A DNA stretch of 64,000 nucleotides, taken from Lojkania enalia (taxonomy: Eukaryota > Ascomycota > Dothideomycetes > Pleosporales). Each line of letters begins with the position of its first letter. Positions within the stretch are counted from its first letter, which is position 1. The notes beneath the pieces were generated by a model. It searched no databases. It had not been told where the DNA came from and saw only the letters and a list, made by a program, of their open reading frames with translations. The stretch covers positions 239,810 to 303,809 of the forward strand of contig ML986590.1 of the NCBI GenBank assembly GCA_010094045.1, in the 5' to 3' direction. A program made the translations under genes and the position numbers. Positions 23,993-34,670 of the stretch are shown here, piece after piece.

Positions 23993-25331
23993 ATGCGCTT
24001 CAAAGCCTCAATACAGAATATAAACACATTTACGAGTTCGTAGCGTTCACATACCTGCCCCGATATCTACTAATGTCGCTGTAGAGCTAACAGCGTCGCT
24101 CAACTCGCTGGGTCCGTTGGCGTGGGTCAAGCTCAGCGACGAGCAAGTATGCTTCACCATCATTCCCGAACAGGGCACGCAGGTGTGGGCGTGAGTCCGG
24201 CGCGTCCCATATTGTGACGATGCCACTTACCAACTCTGTGCAGTGTTCTTTCCATTGTAAGCGCGTCTTCTCCGCGTAGCTCGCTCGCGCAAGCCTAACG
24301 GACAACCCGTAGGATGCCATATTCGAGACCTATACCGTGCAGTCGGCCGCCAACAATGTGATCAATCTCGAAGTGCCTCTTACGTCCCTGAATCGTGCCC
24401 TCAAGTCCGCCTTGAATGCCACATCTGCTCAAATCCGCCTCACTAAGAAGGACAACCAGCCCCTCCTCGCCCTTACTATCATGACCACGTCGAGCTCGAA
24501 TTCTTACGCAGCGTTCCCCACAACAGGCGGCAACGTCAACGAGGATGACTTGGAGCAGATACCCATGGATGACGGACTTAGGGGCAACCGCGAGACCATC
24601 ATCACGCAGGAAGTGCCCGTGAGAGTCCTGGGGCCGGACACGGTGGCTGGACTCCACGAGCCACAGTGTCGAGAGCCAGACGTGCACATCATACTGCCAC
24701 CATTGATGCAATTGAAGAGCATAAGCGACCGGTTCACGAAGCTGGCGCTAGCTGGGGCGAAAGCGGGCGCGGGCGTGGGCACGTCGTCACGCACGAGGCT
24801 GGAGATGGCTGCGAACATGCATGGCTGCCTCAAGATGAGCATAAGGACGGACGCTATGAGCATTTCCTCCGTCTGGACCGACCTCAACAACCCGGAATTG
24901 GATCCTAGTCAAGTGGCTGGGGGGGAGATAGGCATCGCGGAGCACCCGAGCACGCGCATGAAGCAATTGGGGTCTGCGGACGGGCGCAGCGAGGAGGGAT
25001 GGGCAATAGTTCGAATCGACGGGCGAGATTGGGGAAAAGTCATGAGCGTGGGGAGACTTGGCGGGAGGGTCATCGCATGTGAGTTGCAAGAGCGCCTCGA
25101 TTTGCCGCCGGCCGATTTCGAGGCCTCAGGAACAAGTCGTCCGCACCCAATGGTTCTGACAATCTTGTAGGCTTCTGTCACGAGCATGCTCTCATTCTCT
25201 ACGTGTATCTTCCAAGCGATAATGGCGAGGATGAGTCCGTACTGACGGTATGAGGCGTTGTGAATTTTTCCCTTTTTGCGAGTGTGTGCCTAACGTCCGT
25301 GCAGTACTATGTCAGCTCCTACAGCGCGTAG
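23993..25331 (+). CDS. hus1: Checkpoint clamp protein Hus1
   Basis: A subunit of the nuclear Rad9-Rad1-Hus1 (9-1-1) PCNA-like ring that is loaded at DNA damage and activates the ATR-type checkpoint. Six exons give 343 residues: 23993-24035, 24085-24190, 24244-24256 (13 nt), 24313-25078, 25171-25247 and 25305-25331. All phases agree. Family landmarks are the N terminus MRFKASIQNINTFTKLTASL, then CFTIIPEQGTQVWA, INLEVPLTSLNRALKSAL with AQIRLTKKDNQPLLALTI, ILPPLMQLKSISDRFTKL, and the C-terminal block CFCHEHALILYVYLP ending in YYVSSYSA. The 13-nt exon supplies A-V-L-S-I between VW and DAIFETYTV, as expected for the family. Intron 1 has a CTAAT branch motif. The gene is intact and lies between the kinase relic and a long gene-free stretch. 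Confidence 0.93.
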
Positions 25332-28300
25332 CTCGGCTTCCTTTCAATTGCTTGCGGCCCGCTATTTAGATACCATCTGAAAGAAGCATGTCTCAGAACA
25401 GAATTGCGGCGCATATGGCGTCTGTAGGATGGATGGCGCTCGCGAATCGGTATGTCTTAGGAAAGAAATTCACCGTTATCATGTATCCAGCACAACAAAT
25501 AAACAAACATACAACTCAGCTCCTCGCTACAGATTATAGCTTTCAGCTTCCATCGTCGCGGACCCCAACCTCATCATGTCACCTTCCTAATTCGCGTACT
25601 CGTCACATGCCACAAGTGAATTATCCAACACTGGCTAGGTACCTAGCCCTAAGAAATATTCCCCTTAATAACCCCTTCGCAGCTTATCTTCCAAACTTGT
25701 CAATTGCCCACGTTCTCAGCCCGCGGCGGCGCTCCCCCCTTCTTCCCGATCCGGAAGTCTTCTAGAAGCCCGTATTACGCTTCTTTAATACCCGATAAAC
25801 GCGCCGCCCCCAAGGGTCTGCTTGGTGGGTCATTGAACGAACACCTTCCTATCTGGTGGATGGAGTGCTGAATGAAGATGTTAGGTTTTCCGGCGTGACG
25901 GGGGTATTGGGAGAGCGGCGGTTAGATGAGGATGTGTGGGGTAGGATGTACGAAGCACTGGGTGAAAAGGGGAGAGAAGGGCGGGGGCGATAATATTTAC
26001 GTAGCGAAGGTAGCGATGTCGCACGGCGCAAATACATGCTACTCCATGCTGTTCTGGCTTGATAAAGATACTAAATTAATATCCGAGTCAGGTGGGTAGC
26101 GATGTAGCACGACCGACGCAGTCCTGAACTGGCGGATCTTCTAGAAGGACGCTAGAATGGGGCCGCTGGATAATAGGACCATGTGCATACCCACCCAGCT
26201 GACGCGCATATGCATGTGCATGCATACATTCGACCTGCGCAATGGATAGAAGAGGTGGGCAGCCAATAATGCACAGTCGTCCACGGCCTTTTTGCTGCCT
26301 AGGATGTATGTGTGAATAGGTGGAGCTTTGAAGGCTGTGCGGCCACGTTTTTTGGACCAGAGTAATGGACGGCGGGCCGGAGATGAGGATATGTGACTGG
26401 TTCTTCTAGCTGCTCATTTCGAAGCGGATGGTATGCGGTTTCGAGTACGTGTGTGTGGTACAACGCAAGCTACATACCAATAGGCAGCAAACGACATCCA
26501 TGAGTGGCTGGCTGCCTGAAGTGTACGCGTTCCCCCGTTTGCGGTTCTGTGTTCGGGTTTTGAGTTTTCTGGGAGAGGTGTTGTTGCACAATATGGGGGT
26601 TCGTTCCCGTGATTGTCTGGTCTTCTTGGCGTTATGTATGCCTCGTGCCACAATCTTTTCGTTGCCTGCTCGCATATTTCGTACTCGGATGGCAGCGGAT
26701 ATGTCTTCTCCAATAATTGGCTTTTTTTTTTTTGCTCCGTATATTACGTCCTTTGACCGGTCAAGGTATTCTTATTATATCTTTCTGAAATACTGATTGC
26801 AGATTTTGGTGATTGAAGGTTGAACCGTGGTCTGCACGCGGCACAATACTAAGCCGCTGAGTGTAAATGTATGTTGTGTGGGAGAGAAGCCGCGTACCAG
26901 GGACTCGGTCTCCGGACCCGGATCTGCTGATACGGTGCGCTTATCCAGTGCGTTGGGGTGTGGCTGGCGTTTAGTCGTTCCCACCATCGTCATCACCATC
27001 ATCATCGCCACGACCGATTATGAAGAGCGTGGGGTTTACGAGGGCGCATTCGGACGCGAAGAAACGTTGCGTATGCACGTACGTATTGCCAATTGGAGAG
27101 GAATGGACAGGTGCCTGTTCTTTGTCGGTCACCATCTAGAACGAGCGCTGATGGGAAGGAACATCCTCGAGAATATGCCCGCGGTTCTGCCTAAAGCCTG
27201 CAAAACCCGTCCGGCAATCCACTCATTTGTCATCGGGAAATTTAGAAACGATATTCTCCATCTTGAATTTGAAACCGCATGCCTGTGGCCTTGCAGCTCC
27301 GTAGCTTACAAACGAGAATGGGGGCCAAGACAGGCAAGAAAGAGAAGAATAGGGTCCGAGACACTGTCGTCATATCTCCGCGAAGGGATTTACGGGACAT
27401 GTGGATACCCAAATGTTTTTGGAACGGCCCCCAAGGGGACTAGGGGATAAGAGGTAGATTCGGCGTGCGGTGCTTGACTTTGTTTTTGCTGTGGCTCAAA
27501 CGCGCTTAGGACTATAGGTACGTGCTTCGTTGACATAAGCCTAATGTGGCTAGGATGAAGAAGGTTAAGGTGATAGAGATGGGTGCCTAATGTTTAAGAC
27601 ATGTGGCGTTAGGGGAATGTGGGTCGGGTGGTAGGGCTGATGGTGGTTCGGGACGGGCCGTTTAAATTTGATGGTTTGTAGCGTTAAGGTGGTGATGTAA
27701 GGTCTTGGTGGTTTGGGCTTGAGACCGTGGGTCTATGATTGATGTGCCGTAGAGTGAGAAGTCCTTCGGATGAACATGGTAGATGCGGCGAGGAAATTGA
27801 AGCTGCTGTTATTTGCCAATGGGATAGATTATGCATGGTCTCAGAAACTGGAATTGGGAATTGTCATGAAGGCTGCGAGGAGCTGTCGCATCATGTTAAA
27901 CATCCGTAGGGCTGATCGGATATCTCACATTACTCGTATGCGAAATTCTCATATGAGAATAGTCATCACGCATCCAATGCCACTCATACCCCAGCCTCCA
28001 CAAGACTCTTTCGTGCTCTCACAGAATCTCGACTAGGACGTACGTTTTCAAGCCGACGTTCCACACCGACGTGTCCGATCAACGCCGGTGACTGCCTTGC
28101 CGCAGCCACAACTCTCAGACTCGTGGCGCTCGCAAACACGGTTTCAGTTTCCCATGGGGCTGCTAAATTGTTGCACGACGTTGAGGCTCAACGGCTGCGG
28201 CGCCTGCTCATACCGGGCCAGGTGATGTCACTGTACATCCCGAGATCTGAGTGGCTATCCGCTTAGGGTTGCTTAGATTATATTTATGGGCTTGATGGGC

Positions 28301-31300
28301 TGCCGGGACGATGCACAATGACACGGTGATGGCTTGGCTGGCTAAGCGGAGAGAACGGCTGCACGGTGTTACATGTGTATTGAGCCGCAATAGTCATGCA
28401 ACGATCTTGTGTGAGTGACGTTGGCGGCGCCCCATTCCTCAAGGGACCACGATTTGAGTATGAAGTGACGAAGGGGAATTAACCATGCGAGAAATACTTT
28501 CCGGAACCGGCATTTGAAAAGGGAGTTTGATGTTAGGCATAACCAAAGATTTGGTATCTTAGTACAATATGCAAACACACCACAGATGTGCAATGACCGT
28601 ACCCAAGACTGTAAAGCCTTACAGGCGATACCATACTAAGTACATGTAGTCTGGAGGCGCACCGGATTTCTAGATCCTCACCAAAATCGAAAGGCAAAAC
28701 CCCCATCCAAGAAGGCGAGGCGTGAACTTGCCTCTCTATCCAGAACCAGTCGGACATCCCGTTGCCTTCCAAATCTAAAAGTAACTCCTAGATATTCCCA
28801 TCCATCTGCTATCTGCCTTACCACTCGCCGCGCCTCACCTCCCCACACCTCGACTCTCCATCTCAAATGACATCCAAACTATCGGTCGCCCCGACTCGCC
28901 CTCTTCTCATGTGCTTTAAAACATGCTAGGATGTACATACATAGCAGATAATCCGCCAACCGAACCGGTGTCGAAACGCGCTAAATATTACCTACACATC
29001 GCGCGCAAAGATCGCATGGGTTAGTCATTGCCGCTCAAACGGCGAACATTCTAGCGCCGCCGATCGCCAGCCTTACGGGCGCACGTCCCGCCTCCCATAC
29101 AGTACTTACTGTGATGCAAGGCTGTCAGCCCCACGAGATAAGATCACTCGTTCGCCAGATACCTGTACGTATTATTTTATTACACATGATTATTTTTTCG
29201 GCGCGTGTACAGTATGCGGGTATGGTGCATGGGGGCTCGGAAGTCCCGGTGCGTCAGTACTCGATCGATCGTTGCGTAAAACGGGGGTAACAGAAAACTG
29301 GATATAGGAGAGATTTTAGTGCGGGATATATATGATGTGATGTGCGATCGCGTGGATGAGTCGAATAATGCATGGCATGACTGTGCATTTCCCATACACA
29401 TACGCACATATGCGGTAGATGCGATGAGGCTATGGGGCGAAGTTTCATTACCCCCCCATTCACACGGATATCGCAACGAGGCTGTGAATGACAGAATTAC
29501 TCGAAGAAATTGTATCATGTGAATTACAAATTTAATAACAGTGTGATGATGCCGTGCAACAGCGCATGGACACGACCCCCTTCGTCATATGTGCAGGGCG
29601 CGTAAAAATGGCAGCGTGTGGCGGGACGAGGCCTAGTCATATCTCTGTACAACGCGATGGTGGGAAGCGAGGCACGAATGATGAAAAGAGGACGGAACAG
29701 ATGTTCGCCGTTTCAATTACTCAAAACCACCAGAAACTGCGAGAATCTGAAATAGCCGGTGCTCGCGAGGCAGAAACTTCCCTCTACCCCTCTTATCCCC
29801 CTCGAAAAGGCGGATCCTAACTTCCCCGTAAAAGCCCTTGATTATCATAGACAGACACCCTAACGTGATTGATAACCTTCTATCCGAATGTGGAAGTCCC
29901 CTCAGAATTGGCCCAAAATAACCCTCGTCCATCACCCTACCTCCCTAAAACCCACCGTAAAAGGAATCCCCCATCACATAAAAATACCTAAATTGCCACG
30001 GCGTTCAGCCAATAACAAACACCACCCCAGCTGGCTTCTATCATATTGTCGCTAATTATCCCAAATCAGGGAAATGGCTGAGGTGATGCGCGCGGACCGG
30101 GGCACAGCCATCAGCCCTACGTTATAGAGAGGGAGTGGGGCAAATCGCGTTTATCGCGGCTGTTAGCGTGCCCGCCCACGCCTATTTTTGGAGCGCAGTG
30201 AGGAGAGTAGTGCTGCAGAGGTTGGGAGCAAGCTGATGATGGTCAGGTGCAGACTGTACATACATGTTCCTGCGTCGGCGGCGCTCTGCATTTGTCGGAT
30301 GGTGTGTGTGCTGCCGGGACGATGTTTCGAAATCATGGTCGACGGCCATGTCGGCGAGGCGGAGGCCTGCAAAGAATTCCGACTGAATCTAGTTCATTTG
30401 TTCTGTAGAACCTCATGTCCAGCTTATACGATGTCGCAGATGCCTGCCTGCCTGCCTGCCTGCCAGCGCAGCACGCTTCTCGAGCCAATACAACATCGGG
30501 CGGCACATTCGTCATAAACACAGATGGATGGTGATGGAAGCTCCCGGACACGAGTCTCGTAGTCCGATAGCAGGCCAGTCTGCCTCTCTATTCGCGAACT
30601 CTTGTCAATATTTCCCTTCGCCCCCAAAGATAGATTCAGGGGCTGGCGCAACACAGTGTCCCCAATCGATACCCAGGTCCCACGTCCTCGGGATACCTGC
30701 ATGGCCTTGCAGTGCACCTCGTGGCTCCAGTCGCACAAGCTAGGGCCCACACACCCACCTACCAAAACCCGACGCCGGAATTATCCAGATTAGAAAGTAG
30801 AGGGCGCGGAAGGGGAGCGAGTGGTGGGATGAGGTAAGAGTGCTAGGGTCTCTACATCTTTACTACGACGAGGCAGGGCTAAGAAGAGTTGAGGGCTCGT
30901 TAGGTACTTCGATCAGAGCCCTGGTCTTCGATATCTAAAAGAAAATCTGACAGTGATTGGTGGCATCGGAATGAGGCCATGCTGGATTGCTCGCTGGGTA
31001 GTTCGAGTGGCCATTTGGCAAGAATCCTCTTTTCCGACTGTTTATTGGATTCTGCAACACGGGTGGATGGGATAACACATCGATAGGAAGAGTGGCCGTG
31101 CATGGTTCAGTGCGAGTGTGCATTCCAGAATAATCCCTTCGGAGGACTGAGCTTCGATCCGTGTGTGTGTGTGTTAGTGCGCGGAGATAGAACAGACCAA
31201 TATTCGCCCTTTTTCGCAGGGCTGTGACCGGTGGGTTTGGCGATTTTGCCTGCTCGCCGGTCAATCAGAATGGAGGGATGGCGCTGAAGATGCTACCTCG

Positions 31301-32862
31301 TCTCTGGCTCAGCGCGCACATGGCAGCGTAGTGCATGGTGTGCATGGTGGTGATGCAGGTACGGAGCCATGAGCGCTGTCGTTGCTCGTCGGGGCTCGTG
31401 TCCGCGGCAGCCATTCCCCTCCCGGCGCCCAAGCGACAGACTGAGCACCGTCGAAACGGTCCCCGTTGAGCTGAGGGCGCTCCACAATACGACCACTTCT
31501 CGCTTCGAACCCATGGCCGCTGAAGCTGGACCAGCCCGCAGCCATCGTGCAGATGAGGTCGCCGACGAGCGCCTTAGCGATGCCACTGGTCCGCCCGCCG
31601 TCCCAGCATCTCCAGCATCGCCAGTATCCAGTACGCAGGTTCCAACGGCCGCCCGCACAATACGATGAGTCGAAATGAGGCGCGCTCGTCGTCAGAGCTG
31701 GGGAAAAGGGCAGTCCCATTCATGATTCGCCGAGCCCGTGTGTCGCAGGATTGCGAGGTGGGCTGCTCCGAAACTGGGACGCGGTGCTGTAACGTTGTTT
31801 CAATGAAAATATCCGCACCGCACCGCGCATCGCACAGCGCCCCTTTCCCCTTGGAGCAACGATGCACACGGCGACCCGTCCAATGCCACCATCCGTCATC
31901 GCGCGGCGGCCAGTTGACTAACGCGAGTGCGACCCCGCGATAATTGACTCGAGGGCAGAAGTGCGCCGACGATCAACGGCACGCCCGTCGCCGCCAGCAT
32001 AGCGTAAACATTGTAGAGTAGAGACAATCGGGGTCCCGCAGAAATGCGAAATCGGTGTAACGCCGGGGCAGGCATCTCGAGATGCTCATTCGCGGGTCTT
32101 GACGGCCTGCAGCGAGCGGTGGCCAGAAGAGTATGGCCTGTATCTGCTATGTCTGTGTGTATGACTGTGTTAGGCGGCAGCCAATCATAGCCGCTCCAGC
32201 GCTTGTATGGCAGGCCAAGAGCTGGATCCCCTGCCTGCCCGCCGTGAATGAACGCTCCCCACGCTTTCGCACGCTCTCGGGTTTCTCTGGACGCTGCACT
32301 AGAGAGGCCTCCTCTTCGCAGTATCACGATGAATAATGAGCCGGGCAGAAAAGAAGAGAAGGCAATAGGCAGCCCTCTCCGACCAAGGCAGACACACACA
32401 CTCACCATTCCTGCGCACAAACACCAGACCACCGCCGCAAACCCCCAAACCACCACCACCGCCTTAACAAGTCACTCAGACCAAGATCATCACCCCCGGC
32501 CCGCTCACCTCAACCCTAGCGCGCGATTCCCAGAAAGCTGCCCCGGCACACGCTCGCTGCAGCAGCGCACAGCTTTCCAGCATCCCATCAGCCGCCCGCC
32601 CACAAGCCTTACCTAGCCCTGGCCCTCGGCGTCCGTGCCCTTCACAGCATGGGCCATTGCGGCTCCCATCCACCACCCTCACTGCCACACCCCAGCACAC
32701 CACGCGCTGCATCACACCTATTCCTGTCGGGACCAGGATGCTCAGTGCGCTCACTAGTAGATGCCTGATGGTGGCTTGCCCATGGCGGGAGTTCTAGTCC
32801 GGTAACGCAGGGAACCTGGCGAACCCTCTCCGCTCGCTCGCTCGGCCTTTTCTTCTGGAACA
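25332..32862. other. 7.5-kb gene-free region upstream of the micropeptide locus
   Basis: I find no supportable gene on either strand. Several open frames of 100-207 codons exist (for example 26827-27450 + and 31896-32459 -), but they lack conserved motifs, have repetitive or low-complexity composition, and overlap each other on opposite strands. Local features are a (TGCC)n run at about 30445-30463, a short GT run near 31161-31174, a TGCATG-rich patch at 26210-26226, and generally GC-moderate, un-RIPed sequence. A long unmutated spacer ending in a TATA box suggests an extended promoter or regulatory region for the transcript at 33 kb. Confidence 0.55.
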
Positions 32863-32870
32863 TTTATAAA
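32863..32870 (+). promoter_or_regulatory. TATA box of the micropeptide transcript
   Basis: TTTATAAA preceded by GAACA. It is followed by a pyrimidine-rich leader with no ATG from 32875 to 33209. An ATG lies 2 bases beyond the box (32872) and opens only M-P-G-R-stop; it is probably upstream of the transcription start. Confidence 0.6.
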
Positions 32871-33209
32871 GATGCCTGGAAGGTAGGCCTCAACTCATTC
32901 ATATCAGTCACCTTAAGTCAGTCATTCGGCACCCAGCTTCTTTCTACCAATCATTCCTACATCTGCTTTCTTTTGGATATAAGGTTCAGGTTTTCTCTAC
33001 TTGAGTCAGTCTTTCGGATCTGTCATCCACTTTAAGTCTTCCGTCTTCGACTATCTTCTGTTACTGTCTGTGTCTGTCTGCTATACACTCAGCCAACTTC
33101 TAAATTCCTCTTCTCTCGTCCGAACACTTTCCAAGCGACTATATCTACACTCTCTTCCCGTATTTTCGTCGTCAGCACCTTCATCGCTGTCTCATCCCTC
33201 GACATTTCT

Positions 33210-33233
33210 ATGGGTCGTGGAGGCTACAACTAA
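33210..33233 (+). CDS. Micro-ORF 1, heptapeptide MGRGGYN
   Basis: ATG GGT CGT GGA GGC TAC AAC TAA. This is the first ATG after the long ATG-free leader, so a scanning ribosome would meet it first. It belongs to a set of four copies of the same heptapeptide whose nucleotide differences are all synonymous. The peptide is glycine/arginine-rich and resembles a single RGG/RGGY unit of RNA-binding proteins, but no function can be assigned. Translation is inferred, not shown. Confidence 0.7.
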   Translation: MGRGGYN

Positions 33234-33265
33234 GCACACATTACATCTCACAACCAAACATCCAC

Positions 33266-33334
33266 ATGGGACGCGGAGGCTACAACCGAATCTTCACCAC
33301 TACATTATTCATGGGCCGCGGCGGCTACAACTAA
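33266..33334 (+). CDS. Micro-ORF 2, two MGRGGYN copies joined by an 8-residue linker
   Basis: The second ATG of the leader opens 22 codons: MGRGGYN, then linker RIFTTTLF, then a second MGRGGYN starting at the ATG at 33311, then TAA. Codons are GGA CGC GGA GGC TAC AAC in the first copy and GGC CGC GGC GGC TAC AAC in the second. The internal copy begins with its own ATG in frame, so it can be made alone or as part of the 22-residue product. Loss of one stop codon after the first copy (TAA to CGA) or gain of the linker would explain the fusion. Confidence 0.7.
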   Translation: MGRGGYNRIFTTTLFMGRGGYN

Positions 33335-33411
33335 GCTCCCGCCTACTGCACAAGTCAATCCACACAAGCCAGGAGGCGCCCTACCAGCCCACTACCATCC
33401 TCGCCGTTATC

Positions 33412-33435
33412 ATGGGCCGTGGCGGATACAACTAA
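33412..33435 (+). CDS. Micro-ORF 3, heptapeptide MGRGGYN
   Basis: ATG GGC CGT GGC GGA TAC AAC TAA. It is the fourth ATG in the leader and again starts the same heptapeptide. Like micro-ORF 1 and the second copy of micro-ORF 2, it is followed by AAGC counting from the stop's last bases (TAAGC). Its codon combination differs from all other copies. Confidence 0.7.
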   Translation: MGRGGYN

Positions 33436-33541
33436 GCGGGCCGTCCCGCAACCCGCAACCCGCAACCAACACATATTATCCCATCCATCTGCAGCAAACA
33501 CCAGATACACCCAAACCGCCTATCCACCGAACCCTCCCAAA

Positions 33542-33658
33542 ATGCGAATACAAAACCCCTTCCCCACACACCACCGCCCACGCTCGAAGACCTATCGAAA
33601 GCGGCGCATCGAGCGATGGCGGCAACGCACCCTACCGCCACCGCCTCCCCCCTTCTAA
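33542..33658 (+). CDS. Small basic proline-ending ORF, 38 residues
   Basis: The fifth ATG of the leader, with a good context (CCCAAAATG). The product starts MRIQNPFPTHHRPRSK, continues with a dense basic tract (YRKRRIERWRQR) and ends in six prolines plus Phe. It is predicted to be nucleic-acid-binding or nucleolar by composition only. It lies downstream of the MGRGGYN ORFs, where it could be the main ORF that they regulate, or one more peptide of a polycistronic message. No homologue is recognised. Confidence 0.5.
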   Translation: MRIQNPFPTHHRPRSKTYRKRRIERWRQRTLPPPPPPF

Positions 33659-34670
33659 ACAATTATTAGATTCGTTTTATTTCCTTCGGCTTCTTCGGTT
33701 CGGTGGTATGATGCTTCTCGATTCATAGACTATTGTATATATATCACAGCCATTAGCGTAGCGTAGCGTAGCATTATCCTTCCCTTTTTTCTTTCTGCTC
33801 TCTTATTTTTCCAGCATCTAGCGAGCGCGTTCCGGACGGGTACGGGATTGATTACAGACATGGACATGGGCATGGGCATGGATATGACTATGAACGGGCA
33901 ACGGGTATGGTACGGATTTGGGCGTTTTGTGATTTTCTAGACGGCGGAACAACGCTCTTCATTGAGCATGTGTATTTATGAGGCATCTGGATCGGCGTTG
34001 ATTTATTATGCTTTTGAAAATTTTTGTTTTTTGGTTTTGGTGCTTTTGTGGTTCTTGATGGTCGCCACTGGGCTGGCCCGCTGGGCTTTTCCGTACTTCC
34101 GCTCCAAATTCTATGACTTCTGCAACTTGCTGTTTACCCCCAACCCCCTCTATTGAATACCATCATTTCGAACTGTCTCTCTACTTCCCGACACAGAACC
34201 TAAATCACAAAAGAATAATAAATCAGCACTACTCCTTCCGGCGCGAACAAGTAAAAGTTCGTGAACACGGCTCTTCACGACAAACGTGGAAGTGTAGAAC
34301 GGGGAATATTATGGCGGGAAGTGTGAGCCGCGCGGAGTTGCGACACACAAACCGCAACGGAGTCGACGGTATACAGACTATGCCGCACATCTAACCCATT
34401 GTCTTATTGTCTTATCCGCTGTCATCATGGATCGTGTCGGGATGTGGCTCAAGGCGGCACAGAGCGCCGGTAAGAGGTAGCAACCGGGCGATCCGGGGCT
34501 AAAATCCCCAGCACCTTGACATCCGAACAACAAAGCAGAGAAAAGGTGTCACCGGTAATACTGGTATTTTTTGAAGTTTTTTTTTTTTTTTTTTTTTGTT
34601 GGGAGGGGAAGGGGGCTGAAAGCCTAGCTGACGAAGGAAAAGGGAGAGAAAAAATTGGAATGATAAGGAC
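33659..34670. other. 3' region of the micropeptide locus and MSS1 downstream spacer
   Basis: T-rich sequence with TATATATA near 33740 and a GCGTAGCGTA repeat at 33756-33772, consistent with a 3' untranslated region. It holds a Met-rich 26-codon frame (33860-33940) and a 63-codon frame from 33968 to 34156 with a hydrophobic segment (FCFLVLVLLWFLMVA), neither supported as a gene. A 22-base T run at about 34578-34599 lies just beyond the last MSS1 coding exon. Confidence 0.45.

Noticed and set aside
24504..25187. Several frames of 92-128 codons antisense to HUS1
   Set aside because: Shadows of a well-supported multi-exon gene.
26827..27450. 207-codon open frame (+) in the long gene-free region
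   Set aside because: No conserved motif, uneven composition, no splice partners or start context; overlaps antisense frames.
30445..30463. TGCC tandem run as a regulatory repeat
   Set aside because: Simple microsatellite of about five units; no further support for function.
31293..32459. Overlapping frames of 100-187 codons on both strands
   Set aside because: GC-rich stretch where stops are rare by composition; frames on opposite strands overlap and none has recognisable content.
33001..33435. 144-codon frame ending in the last MGRGGYN
   Set aside because: It begins at TTG, not ATG, and is open only because the leader is pyrimidine-rich; only the final seven codons from the ATG at 33412 are credible.
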